This document shows, piece after piece, positions 53,234 through 62,057 of a DNA stretch of 64,000 nucleotides (position 1 is its first letter; each line of letters starts with the position of its first letter). Source of the DNA: Luminiphilus sp038106565 (lineage in GTDB: Bacteria > Pseudomonadota > Gammaproteobacteria > Pseudomonadales > Halieaceae); contig JAYOEE010000006.1 of assembly GCA_038106565.1 (NCBI GenBank), positions 16,616-80,615 of the forward strand. The letters run 5' to 3'. The notes below the pieces were generated by a model that worked only from the letters and a program-made list of their open reading frames with translations, had not been told where the DNA came from and made no database searches. The translations under genes were made by a program, and so were the position numbers.

Positions 53234-54283
53234 ATGTCTCAAGTCTGGAGTTGCAATGAGTGGGATCCTCTCGAGGAAGTCATTGTGGGAGATCCTCTGG
53301 GCGCTCGCTTCCCTTTTGCCGATCCCAGCACCCGCCTGGCAGAGTATCCGGATCGTGAGCTGGCAGACATTCCTCAGGGCCGATTCCCCGAGCAAATCAT
53401 TCGCGAAGCGGAAGAGGATATCCAGCGCTTTGTAGAGACCTTGGAGGAGCGCGGCATCCGGGTGCGCAGGCCCGCACCCTGGCCCCATGAGCAGACGATT
53501 AAAACCGTGCATTGGGAAACAGAGGGCTACTACACCTACTGCCCCCGGGATGTGCTACTGGTGGTGGGCGACACCATCATTGAGACACCCAATGTGATTC
53601 GCGGTCGCTCTCTTGAGACGGGCGCCTATCGCCCTCTGCTCATGGAATATTATGAAAGCGGCGCCAACTGGTTTAGCGCGCCGAAACCGCTTCTTGAGGA
53701 TGCACTGTTCGATTTCGATCCCGCCGCACCCACCCCACAGAATTTCGAACCCGCTTTTGATGCCGCGAATATTCTGCGGTTCGGTCGTGATTTGCTCTAT
53801 CTCGTGAGCGCGACCGGTAACGAATTGGGGGGACAATGGCTACAGCGGGTGCTGGGTGATCGTTTTCGCGTGCATTTTATGAAAGATGTGTATTTTGGCA
53901 GCCACATTGATTCGACCCTCGTGGCGCTGCGCCCTGGCTTGGTCCTCGCTAATCCGGAACGCCTATCTCGGGAAACGATTCCCGCATTTCTGAAGGACTG
54001 GGAGATCATTTTCAGCCCCCCGATGGAAAACCAGGAACGCCACAGCCATGACTATCTGAACCAAGCCATTGGTAGCGAATGGATAGACATGAATCTCTTC
54101 AGTCTGGGACCGGATGCAGTCGTGGTCGACAGTGACCAACGCGCACTGATCGCACTGCTGGAGTCCAAAAGGCTCGAGGTCATTCCGCTCAAACTGAGGC
54201 ATTCGCGCATGCTGGGAGGTGGATTCCACTGTGTCACGCTGGATACGCGGCGCCGTGGCACGATGGAATCCTACTTTTCCTGA
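53234..54283 (+). CDS. Arginine amidinotransferase (AGAT/StrB family)
   Basis: Transfers the amidino group of L-arginine to an amine, making a guanidino compound and ornithine. The 349-residue product aligns with human glycine amidinotransferase through its C-terminal half. Catalytic residues are all present: Asp176 (in FDAANILRFGRD), His224 and Asp226 (in GSHIDST), Arg243 (ANPERL), Ser282 (GSEW) and nucleophile Cys333 in LGGGFHCVTLDTRRRG. The residue matching human Met302 is Ser, so the acceptor may not be glycine. It is followed 33 bases later by an NRPS gene; a Dap pathway is convergent, so L-Dap or a Dap peptide is a candidate acceptor (inference). Confidence 0.92.
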   Translation: MSQVWSCNEWDPLEEVIVGDPLGARFPFADPSTRLAEYPDRELADIPQGRFPEQIIREAEEDIQRFVETLEERGIRVRRPAPWPHEQTIKTVHWETEGYYTYCPRDVLLVVGDTIIETPNVIRGRSLETGAYRPLLMEYYESGANWFSAPKPLLEDALFDFDPAAPTPQNFEPAFDAANILRFGRDLLYLVSATGNELGGQWLQRVLGDRFRVHFMKDVYFGSHIDSTLVALRPGLVLANPERLSRETIPAFLKDWEIIFSPPMENQERHSHDYLNQAIGSEWIDMNLFSLGPDAVVVDSDQRALIALLESKRLEVIPLKLRHSRMLGGGFHCVTLDTRRRGTMESYFS

Positions 54284-54316
54284 CCTGAGCACTGAGGAAC
54301 GCTCGGGGGAGCGCCT

Positions 54317-57300
54317 ATGACGCTATTGTGGACGCTACTCATTCCGGCTGCGGTAACGGCCGCCTGGGTGCGCTACCGCTCTGTCGTCGCCGATGAACAA
54401 ACGGAGCCATCTCCCAGTCTTACCCTGACGCAGCCTCTTCCAAGGCACTCATGGGGCACCCACCGACATCAGCGGGGTGCACGCTGGCTCCACGAAATTT
54501 TTGAGCGTTCTGCCGAAAGATTCCCAGAGCTGACAGCGCTGTCGGTGCCCGATACCGGCGAGTCGCTCACCTACGCGCAACTCAACCGCCAATCAGACCA
54601 GCTGGCCGAGGCCATGAGTCCATATATAACGGGGCCCGATCAGGTGGTTGCGGTCTGTCTGCCGCAAAATAACGCTTCGATCGTCGCGCTTCATTTGGCC
54701 ATTCTCAAGGCTGGCGGGGTTCAGTGTTTTATCGATAGAGAGTCGCCGGCGGCTTTGATCGAGCGGGTACTGGAGGATGCGCAACCCGTGCTGCTCATTA
54801 CCGACTCGCAAATTACCGATTCGCAAACAGCAGCGTGCGGGACGCCCACTCTGTCGCCCACCGAGCTGACCTCTGGCGACATACCTGCAGAATCGCGTGC
54901 TGTTGCGGCACCTTGGCTTGACGAGCCTGGCGAGCGACTGGCATCTCTCTTCTACACAAGCGGGACCACCGGCTCACCCAAGGGGGTGGAGTGCCCTCAC
55001 GCGGGCTACATCAATCTTGCTCAGTCCTACGCTACCTTCTACGACTTCGTGCCCGGTAGCGACGCCTGTTCGCTGACTTCGTCTCTGGGATACGACGGCA
55101 GCATCTCAGAGATGTACAGCGCCTGGACCGCTGGCTGCGAAGTCGTACTGCTCAGCAAGGCCACGCTACGCTCTGGTCCCGACTTAATCCCGGTGCTTCG
55201 CGCGAGCCACGTCACCGCACTGTTTTGTCCACCCGTGCTGTTATCGACTTTGACAGCACAGCCCGAGTCAGACCTTCCCTACCCCATCTGCCGCTACATT
55301 GTGGCTGCTGGAGAGGCTTTCCCGGCATCACTGGTGGAGCCCTGGTCGAGGGCCCGACGGCAAATTGTTAATACATATGGTCCCACCGAGGTCAGTACCG
55401 ACACCAGCCGACAATTGCTGAGACCCAACGAGCCCGTCACGATAGGAAGCCCCTTTCCCGGGGTCAGCTATACCGTGGTCGATGCCGAATCGCTGACGCC
55501 ACTCCCCCACGGCGAAGAGGGGGAACTTTGCATTGGCGGCGTCCAGTTGGCCCGCGGCTATCGCAACCTCCCGGAGGTCACCGAGGCGCGCTTTATCGAT
55601 CATCCTCTGCTGGGGCGGCTGTATCGCTCTGGAGACCGATGCCACGTCGACCCCCTGACGCACCGCGTTCATTTTCATGGCCGTATCGACGCGCAGCTAA
55701 AGGTTCGCGGTTATCGCGTAGAGGCACAGCCGATTGAGTCGTTGTTGCAGGATCACTTTCCCGCCATCGAAACCGCGGTATTGGACTGTCAAAACGATGA
55801 ACTGGTGGCCCTGCTCAGGGCGCCCTCACTCCTTCCAGCAACGGCATTGCCGGGCAACATTCACAGACTTGACCATGACTTGATTGATGACGCGCAACGA
55901 CTGATCTCGGAGCGCTACCCTCCTTATAGTGTACCCAGCCGATTTTTTGTCGTGCATGAATTCAAGCTGGTTTCCGCCTCAGGGAAGATAGACCGCCAGG
56001 CGTTACCCTCTGTCAACGACGCGATCAATCTCTCGGAGCCGCCGGTATCGTCATCGACACCGCCTCACGCGGAAACCGATCCCTCTCTGTCGCCACGGAT
56101 TCTTGAAATATGCAGGGCCGAGCTGGGTGCGACGCTGGACTGGCACGACGACTTTATAGACTGGGGCGCACACTCCATCGCGATCGCACGCCTGTCGCAG
56201 CGACTTCTGGAAGCGGACTGCTTCATTTCTGTGAGAGACCTGCTGACCGATGCAAGGAGCGCCGCAAAAATTGCCCGTCGCGAAACCTCCGGTTCTGCTG
56301 CCATGCCGGTGACCGGCAATGCTACCGAGATCGGCCGTGAGGCGAATAACCCTGCAGTAACCCTCACCCGACAATTCACATTTCGTCAATTCAGCCTGTT
56401 TCAGGGCTTTGCGGCATTGCTTCTGAGGGTGCCGCTCCTATTCATGGCGGCGCTCGGCTTGGCCATCGTCGACCCTGAAGAACTGCTCCTTGCAGGCGAA
56501 GTACTCGGCTTTCTGCAAGCAACGGTAATTGGCTACTGCATCTATATGTTTGTGCCGTTTACGAATTTGGGTTGGGTACTCTGTATACGCACCATTCAGC
56601 GTCATGTTGGGGGGGCGCCCGATATGCGCCCCGGCAAATACCCCAAGTTCTCAAGCCATCACCTGCAGCTCTGGTGGCTAGAGCAACAAACGGACTTTGT
56701 CATCAAACCACTCGTGAGCGGGTTGCGGAGCCCCATACTATTTAATTGGGCGCTCAAATCGCTTGGCGGCAGGATCGACCCACGCGCTTACATTGCACAA
56801 TCCACGGAGTGGTACGGCCCCCTCTCTCTCATAACGATTGAGTCGAACGCGATCGTTCAAGCGGGCGCGCAACTGAGTACAGCTCGCTGGGAGGGGGAAC
56901 ACTTTTTTCTCGGGGAGGTAAATGTCGGTCGAGGGGCACGCGTGGGGAGTCGGGCAATGCTGTCTGGCGGGGCTTCACTGGGGGACCACTCTTGGCTCAC
57001 GCCGCTGTCGAGCCTCAGTACCGACTGCGGTCACAACCAACAGGTGAGCGGCGTGCCAGGATCAGTGGTGGGAACTTACTGCCCTCCCCGCACCCCTCCC
57101 GCGCGAGAGACTTCACCGTCAGTTACGCACCTGATCGAAGTACGCAATATATTGACCCAACTGTCGCTGGAGCTACTGCTGGTGGTGATCCCCGGTGCTT
57201 TCATCGCGCTGCTCACCACTTGGTTTCTGGGGTTTGACGCGCTCAGCAAAGTGAATCTGGACTCACAGACTCTGACCGTTGGTGACATGCTCGTGATGAG

Positions 57301-58546
57301 CGGATCGGGCATCCTGGGTATTTGGCTTGGGGTGCTGGCGAGTTCGCTGATCCTGTGCACCTTTTTGCGACTCACCCCAACCCCCCCGGGTTGGATCGCT
57401 GCCTCCAGCCTTACGGGCACGCTGGCTCGCTTTCGGCAAACCAAAATGAATCAGGTTCAGCAGATGTGGGGCTGGAGTCTGACTGGCCAGTATCTTCGCG
57501 CCTGGGCGGGCATCAAGTTTTCTAGGGTGGGCGCGTCAGAATGCGATGCACTGATCAATCTGCTACCCGAGCAACTGAGTGCAGATGCCAACGTCTTCAT
57601 CGCCCAGGGCTGTTATTGCAATGTGCTCGATGAACACGGCGCCTTTCTGCTCACGCGCCCAATGACCATGCCAGCCGGGTTCTTTGCCAGCAACAACGCG
57701 ATGATCGAACCAGGTCCGGTTCCCGGCAATATGTTGCTGGGGGTATCGACTCCGCTGGGGCCGCACCTGTACCGACAACAGTACTCGAATCGCCATGATC
57801 CCCGGCGTGTCATCAGCGGCAACCCACCGCTTGAGATGGGCGGGATGAACCCGCTGTCGCCGCCCGCGCACCCATCGCCGTCGCTGGGGATTTTTCTGGC
57901 GCGCTTTGTACTCAACGACGTGGCGTCGGTAGGCATCATACCCGGCGTCACGATTTTCCTGGCCACCTGTCTGCTTGTGACGCTCAACCTATACGGCTTC
58001 AGTAATATTGCAGCGGCCTTGCTGGCCAGTGCCATTGTCCCGATCTGCCTCCCTTTATTCGCCCTCGCCGTCAAAGTCCTGTTGGTGGGTAATCGATGGG
58101 GTCAACAGAACACAGCTGCCTTTTGGTCAGTACGTCACTTCACCTACTTCCTCGCGCAAGACTGCTTCTTCAGGCTGATGGCGGGATTCATGAGCACCGT
58201 CTCGGGCACTGCCCTCGCCAACCCTATCCTGCGCCGTTTTGGATGCCGAATCGGACGACGCACCCTTATTGGCCTGCCGCTGCAAATGTCTGACTGGCAT
58301 GCAGTCGATATCGGTAATGACTGCGTGATTAATGGTCAGATGCAGTTACACAGCTTCGAGGATCGAGTCCTCACTGTCTCGCGCACGACGATTGGCGATG
58401 GCTCGGTGATCAACCACGGCACCATGCTGATGGGCGGCGCAGAGCTCGCTCCGGGCACATCGGTCCAGCCACAGGCTCTGGTACTGAAATCCATGCGCCT
58501 GGAGGCGGGTATTCATGACGGCAGCCCGACACAGTGGGTCAAGTAA
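54317..58546 (+). CDS. Pls/PosA-type membrane NRPS (A-PCP-membrane-hexapeptide)
   Basis: Single-module peptide synthetase of the family containing epsilon-poly-lysine synthetase, 1409 residues. An N-terminal hydrophobic segment (about 2-19) precedes the adenylation domain. A-domain motifs: YTSGTTGSPKGV (about 213-224), Asp260 in the A4 region, NTYGPTE (352-358), GRIDAQLKVRGYRVE (455-469) and catalytic Lys in SGKIDR (555-560). The carrier-protein Ser is Ser620 in WGAHSIAI. After residue 690 come transmembrane helices and two left-handed beta-helix segments (about 820-920 and 1320-1400). There is no condensation or thioesterase domain, as in poly-lysine synthetase. Strong GGGGAG site. Joined to the amidinotransferase gene. 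Confidence 0.93.
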   Translation: MTLLWTLLIPAAVTAAWVRYRSVVADEQTEPSPSLTLTQPLPRHSWGTHRHQRGARWLHEIFERSAERFPELTALSVPDTGESLTYAQLNRQSDQLAEAMSPYITGPDQVVAVCLPQNNASIVALHLAILKAGGVQCFIDRESPAALIERVLEDAQPVLLITDSQITDSQTAACGTPTLSPTELTSGDIPAESRAVAAPWLDEPGERLASLFYTSGTTGSPKGVECPHAGYINLAQSYATFYDFVPGSDACSLTSSLGYDGSISEMYSAWTAGCEVVLLSKATLRSGPDLIPVLRASHVTALFCPPVLLSTLTAQPESDLPYPICRYIVAAGEAFPASLVEPWSRARRQIVNTYGPTEVSTDTSRQLLRPNEPVTIGSPFPGVSYTVVDAESLTPLPHGEEGELCIGGVQLARGYRNLPEVTEARFIDHPLLGRLYRSGDRCHVDPLTHRVHFHGRIDAQLKVRGYRVEAQPIESLLQDHFPAIETAVLDCQNDELVALLRAPSLLPATALPGNIHRLDHDLIDDAQRLISERYPPYSVPSRFFVVHEFKLVSASGKIDRQALPSVNDAINLSEPPVSSSTPPHAETDPSLSPRILEICRAELGATLDWHDDFIDWGAHSIAIARLSQRLLEADCFISVRDLLTDARSAAKIARRETSGSAAMPVTGNATEIGREANNPAVTLTRQFTFRQFSLFQGFAALLLRVPLLFMAALGLAIVDPEELLLAGEVLGFLQATVIGYCIYMFVPFTNLGWVLCIRTIQRHVGGAPDMRPGKYPKFSSHHLQLWWLEQQTDFVIKPLVSGLRSPILFNWALKSLGGRIDPRAYIAQSTEWYGPLSLITIESNAIVQAGAQLSTARWEGEHFFLGEVNVGRGARVGSRAMLSGGASLGDHSWLTPLSSLSTDCGHNQQVSGVPGSVVGTYCPPRTPPARETSPSVTHLIEVRNILTQLSLELLLVVIPGAFIALLTTWFLGFDALSKVNLDSQTLTVGDMLVMSGSGILGIWLGVLASSLILCTFLRLTPTPPGWIAASSLTGTLARFRQTKMNQVQQMWGWSLTGQYLRAWAGIKFSRVGASECDALINLLPEQLSADANVFIAQGCYCNVLDEHGAFLLTRPMTMPAGFFASNNAMIEPGPVPGNMLLGVSTPLGPHLYRQQYSNRHDPRRVISGNPPLEMGGMNPLSPPAHPSPSLGIFLARFVLNDVASVGIIPGVTIFLATCLLVTLNLYGFSNIAAALLASAIVPICLPLFALAVKVLLVGNRWGQQNTAAFWSVRHFTYFLAQDCFFRLMAGFMSTVSGTALANPILRRFGCRIGRRTLIGLPLQMSDWHAVDIGNDCVINGQMQLHSFEDRVLTVSRTTIGDGSVINHGTMLMGGAELAPGTSVQPQALVLKSMRLEAGIHDGSPTQWVK

Positions 58547-58666
58547 ATGAGTGGTTTTGGATAGTCGGGAAGCGTCTTCGATTAGCAAACCTTGTCATGC
58601 GGCGAGGCGCCCATTGAGGGTGTTCATGGACTTCTGTGGCTGTGCGACCGGTTCCCCAAGGCGAGC

Positions 58667-59875
58667 TTAGCGCCGTTTTTTCATGGGTTCCCAGCGCCAG
58701 TAGGTGAGCGATCGCCAGACCCACTCGCAGGGACCACGAACAAAGCGTGCGCACCACCAGTGAGACACTATCAGTTGAGTCAGGTAGATCACCACGGCAA
58801 GGCAGGCCACCTGCGCAGGCCCCCAGAGAAAGGCTACACCCATTCCATAGCCATAAAATACGAAGGTGAAAATGAGCGTTTGACCAAGGTAATTCGTCAA
58901 ACTCATTTTGCCCACGCAAGCAATCCGGGCTTTCAAGCCCGTGCTGACTTCGCTTACCACCCACCAATACACGCTGAAGAACCATGCGCTAGCGAGGCAG
59001 ACGCTTGCGCTAAGATAAGTCACATCAGCGAGAAGAATCCGCCCGGGCGACGCGTCAGTGCGATCAAACGGTCGGTAACCGATGGTGGCGGCCCAGTAGC
59101 GCTCAAGGACCATGAGCAGTAGGCCTGCACACCAACATATTGCAGTGATGCGAGTGAGTTGCGCTGGCGTTAATCGCTGAAGATACCCCCAGCCATCTCG
59201 CATGATGGCAACTCCGAACAAAAAGCAGGCCAGTACCAACCACCCGGAATCCGGGTACTGCCAATCTATCCAGAACCACTCCGGTATAAACCCGGCATGT
59301 TCGGTCACGACGTCAGCGAAGCTACCGGCTACCAGAAATGATTCCCGCCGCTCCTCCTCGAGCCACTGCGCGGCCTCAATGGCACCCTCAGGAGGCAACT
59401 CATCTCCCCTGTCTCCTCCCAACAGATGTCCGAGCGGAAAAGTGCTGCAAAGCAATAACCCGACTAACAGCATCAGCCGGGGGGGAAGACGATACAGGAC
59501 GAGCAAGAGCACACCGAGTTGGGCATAGAGCATCAAGATATCCCCCTCAAATAACAGGGCGTGCAGACAACCGAATATCATGAGAATGCTCAGGCGTCTG
59601 ATGGACTGGGTGATGTGGTATGCGCTCGACTGAGCTTGCAGATAAAAACCCATTCCGAATAACACGCTGAAGAGCATCCAAAACTTGGTCTCAAAAATCA
59701 GATGTTTGAGAAGCCAGATCGTTTGATCAGGCTTGGCTTTCCAGGCGGGGATATCGGCACCAAAGCTGAATACGTTGACCATCAGGATGCCGAACAGCGC
59801 CACACCCCGGAGCACATCCAAAAATTGGATGCGGTTGTGATCAAAGGGGTGAGTGATCAAAAAAGGACTTCCCAC
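58667..59875 (-). CDS. DUF418 membrane protein (YeiB type)
   Basis: Polytopic membrane protein of 402 residues. The opening FLDVLRGVALFGILMVNVFS (about 17-36) and the closing WSLTYWRWEPMK are characteristic of DUF418/YeiB proteins. About eight to ten helices are seen. Such proteins are distantly related to acyltransferase-3 membrane enzymes and are presumed to act in transport or lipid/sugar modification, but no function is established. It overlaps sbnB by 19 bases and is the last gene of the sbnA-sbnB operon; it is convergent with the NRPS. A role in export or modification of the Dap product is possible. Confidence 0.9.
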   Translation of the reverse strand: MGSPFLITHPFDHNRIQFLDVLRGVALFGILMVNVFSFGADIPAWKAKPDQTIWLLKHLIFETKFWMLFSVLFGMGFYLQAQSSAYHITQSIRRLSILMIFGCLHALLFEGDILMLYAQLGVLLLVLYRLPPRLMLLVGLLLCSTFPLGHLLGGDRGDELPPEGAIEAAQWLEEERRESFLVAGSFADVVTEHAGFIPEWFWIDWQYPDSGWLVLACFLFGVAIMRDGWGYLQRLTPAQLTRITAICWCAGLLLMVLERYWAATIGYRPFDRTDASPGRILLADVTYLSASVCLASAWFFSVYWWVVSEVSTGLKARIACVGKMSLTNYLGQTLIFTFVFYGYGMGVAFLWGPAQVACLAVVIYLTQLIVSHWWCARFVRGPCEWVWRSLTYWRWEPMKKRR

Positions 59876-60882
59876 TCCTCATCGACCAGATTCAAATGCT
59901 GGCCCAGACCTTGAGCCAGAGCCCGCTCATACAAAGCTGATGCGACGGCAATATCTTCAATCGCCAGGCCAAAGGGATTCCAGAAAATTCTCTCGTCATC
60001 CCTCTCGCGTCCGGCAATGTGTCCCGCCACTACTGCGCCGAACTCGCCGTGAATCGTGTCACGCGTCACCAAACCCTCCCGATGCATCCGCGCCAGCACA
60101 CGGTCAGAGTGAACGCTCTGATGCCAATCGTCGACGACGATTTTATCTGCCGCGGAAACCAGCTCAAAGGTCGGATCCATCAGCGAGACATTCATAAACA
60201 ACGAGCCACGTTTAAACTCGGCCTCGGTCACATAGGGCTCGGATTCTGTGGTCGCCACAATGCCGATGTCGGCGTCACTCAACGCGCGTTGAAAGCTCGA
60301 TTCGGCTGTTACGGTAATACCCTGCGCTGCCATATGTGCCACGAAGGCGTTGAGTCGCTCCGCGCTTTGATCAAAAGCGCGGTAGGTCGTGATTCGCGGG
60401 AACCAGGACGCCAGCGCCCACAGGGTCAACGCGCCGATCCGACCTGCGCCCACCAGACCGATCGACTCCGAGTCCTCTCTGGCGAGATATCGCGCCGCCA
60501 ATGCCTGCACCATTGCTGTGCGCATGGCGCTAATCAGGGCGCCCTCGATGATCGCCACCGGAAGCCGATGAACCGGGTCATTCAACACGATCACGGCATT
60601 CGCCCGCGGGATCCCGAAGTCAGGATTAATATGCGAGCTCGCGATCCATTTCATACCTTCCATGTTGAAAGGCTCGCCCACGTGAGCGGATAGTCCGATG
60701 ATCCTATCGGCCACGTGCGGGCACTCGGGTCTTTTCAGAAAGCTACTGGGGGGCGCAGTAAAAGCCTGTTGCTCGTGCAGCAGGAATACCTGCTCCAACA
60801 CGCTTCCAACCCATTCCGGGTCGGTCGCGCCCGCAGCCATCACATCCCGCTGACTCAGAAATAATGTACTGCCCAGTGTCAC
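59857..60882 (-). CDS. sbnB: SbnB-like N-(2-amino-2-carboxyethyl)-L-glutamate dehydrogenase
   Basis: NAD-dependent enzyme of the ornithine-cyclodeaminase fold. In the staphylococcal pathway it oxidatively cleaves the SbnA product to L-2,3-diaminopropionate, 2-oxoglutarate and NADH. The 341-residue product has the SbnB-type substrate region GMKWIASSHINPDFGIPRAN, where true cyclodeaminases have a slightly different lysine motif, then the nucleotide loop LVGAGRIGALTLWAL and NVSLMDPTFELVSAADKIVV. It overlaps sbnA by four bases (ATGA). The tight pairing with SbnA argues strongly for Dap synthesis rather than ornithine cyclisation. Confidence 0.92.
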   Translation of the reverse strand: MTLGSTLFLSQRDVMAAGATDPEWVGSVLEQVFLLHEQQAFTAPPSSFLKRPECPHVADRIIGLSAHVGEPFNMEGMKWIASSHINPDFGIPRANAVIVLNDPVHRLPVAIIEGALISAMRTAMVQALAARYLAREDSESIGLVGAGRIGALTLWALASWFPRITTYRAFDQSAERLNAFVAHMAAQGITVTAESSFQRALSDADIGIVATTESEPYVTEAEFKRGSLFMNVSLMDPTFELVSAADKIVVDDWHQSVHSDRVLARMHREGLVTRDTIHGEFGAVVAGHIAGRERDDERIFWNPFGLAIEDIAVASALYERALAQGLGQHLNLVDEEWEVLF

Positions 60883-61886
60883 GCCCCCTCGCCAGGGCTG
60901 AGTGCCGGCACGTCGATACCCATCTCGTCAAGCCATTGCATATCAAACTGGGTTTGAGTGTAGCGGCTACCGTGGTCGGGGATAAGCGATAGCAGGTGCG
61001 CACCCTCGCCATACCGCGGGGCAACGTGCTCTCGCATAACATGACATGCCGCTCCCCCTGACCCCCCCATAAGGATGCCCTCGGAGCGCGCAATTTGAGC
61101 GGCCGTCGAAATTGCTTCCCCCGCTTCGATATACACAACATGGTCTACAAACTGATCGAAGGAGGCACCGGCATAGTTAGCCGGCTGGATACTGGTTCCC
61201 ATTCCGTTTAGGAACCGCGGTTTTGGATCCTCACTACCGGGCAAAGCCAGCGAGCCGACCTCATCCACCAGCCAGATTTCCGTTTTTGGTGAGTGCTCCC
61301 GCAACCAACGGGCCACCCCCATGGCGCTGCCACCCGTGCCAGCCACCATGATCATGGCGTCGAGTTCCCCACCCGTTTGTTCGAGGATTTCCCGGCCGGT
61401 GGACGTGCGATGCGCTTCGATCGCTGCGGGTGAATCGTACTGGTCAAGATAGATCGCCTCGGGACGCTCGACTTGTAATGTCTGCAGGCGCTCGAGACGG
61501 GTCAGGTGATAGCCGCCGGTGTGATCCCGCTCGGCAACTTTTATCAGTTCGGCGCCCAGCAATTCCAAACTGCGTTCTGTAGACGGATTGAGTTTGGGGT
61601 CAACCAGACAGACCAGCCGGTAACCCTTCACAGCGCAGATCATGGCCATACCAATACCCAGGTTTCCCGAGGTAGAGATAATGATCTCAGCACCGGGGAC
61701 TAGTCCGTGCTCACGCTCTGCCCACTCAATCATCCCGAGGGCTGCACGATCCTTCATACTGCCACCGGGGTTGGTAAACTCCAGCTTCGCCAGCAACGAG
61801 GGGCTTACCCCTGCGCCAAAACGATTGAGTTCCACGATGGGCGTATTGCCAATCGCCTCCAGAACAGAGGCATTGAACCCTGCCAT
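60879..61886 (-). CDS. sbnA: SbnA-like N-(2-amino-2-carboxyethyl)-L-glutamate synthase
   Basis: PLP enzyme of the cysteine-synthase fold. SbnA condenses O-phospho-L-serine with L-glutamate, releasing phosphate; SbnB then yields L-Dap. The 335-residue product has the Schiff-base Lys45 in NPGGSMKDRAAL, the STSGNLGIGMAMI substrate loop and SbnA-type blocks GGYHLTRLERLQ, LNGMGTSIQP and SLIPDHGSRY, which separate it from CysK/CysM. It is first in the leftward sbnA-sbnB-DUF418 operon, divergent from azlC. No other siderophore genes are present. Confidence 0.92.
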   Translation of the reverse strand: MAGFNASVLEAIGNTPIVELNRFGAGVSPSLLAKLEFTNPGGSMKDRAALGMIEWAEREHGLVPGAEIIISTSGNLGIGMAMICAVKGYRLVCLVDPKLNPSTERSLELLGAELIKVAERDHTGGYHLTRLERLQTLQVERPEAIYLDQYDSPAAIEAHRTSTGREILEQTGGELDAMIMVAGTGGSAMGVARWLREHSPKTEIWLVDEVGSLALPGSEDPKPRFLNGMGTSIQPANYAGASFDQFVDHVVYIEAGEAISTAAQIARSEGILMGGSGGAACHVMREHVAPRYGEGAHLLSLIPDHGSRYTQTQFDMQWLDEMGIDVPALSPGEGA

Positions 61887-62057
61887 ATCGGCTCTGATAC
61901 CTTCTCGTGTAAACCTCGATGTAAGCCCGCCCAGACAAGATTTGAAAGCGCAAAAGGTGACAGGCTTCCGCGTATGTCCAGCGCCTCAATGCCGGTACCA
62001 TGGGTGCCTCGAGTTTATGGGCGATTCACCCCGGCCACCACACGGATCACGACGACC
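61887..62057. promoter_or_regulatory. Divergent promoter region of sbnA and azlC
   Basis: 171 bases without a gene, which must hold the promoters of the leftward Dap operon and the rightward azlCD pair. No recognisable Fur box or sigma-54 site was found by eye. Confidence 0.5.

Noticed and set aside
60019..60693. Rightward 224-codon ORF
   Set aside because: Antisense to sbnB; rich in His and Arg from reverse reading and without a known fold.
53234..61886. Staphyloferrin-type siderophore locus because of SbnA/SbnB
   Set aside because: No IucA/IucC-type synthetases, citrate synthase or siderophore transporter genes are present; the TonB receptor lies 30 kb away and Dap has other uses.
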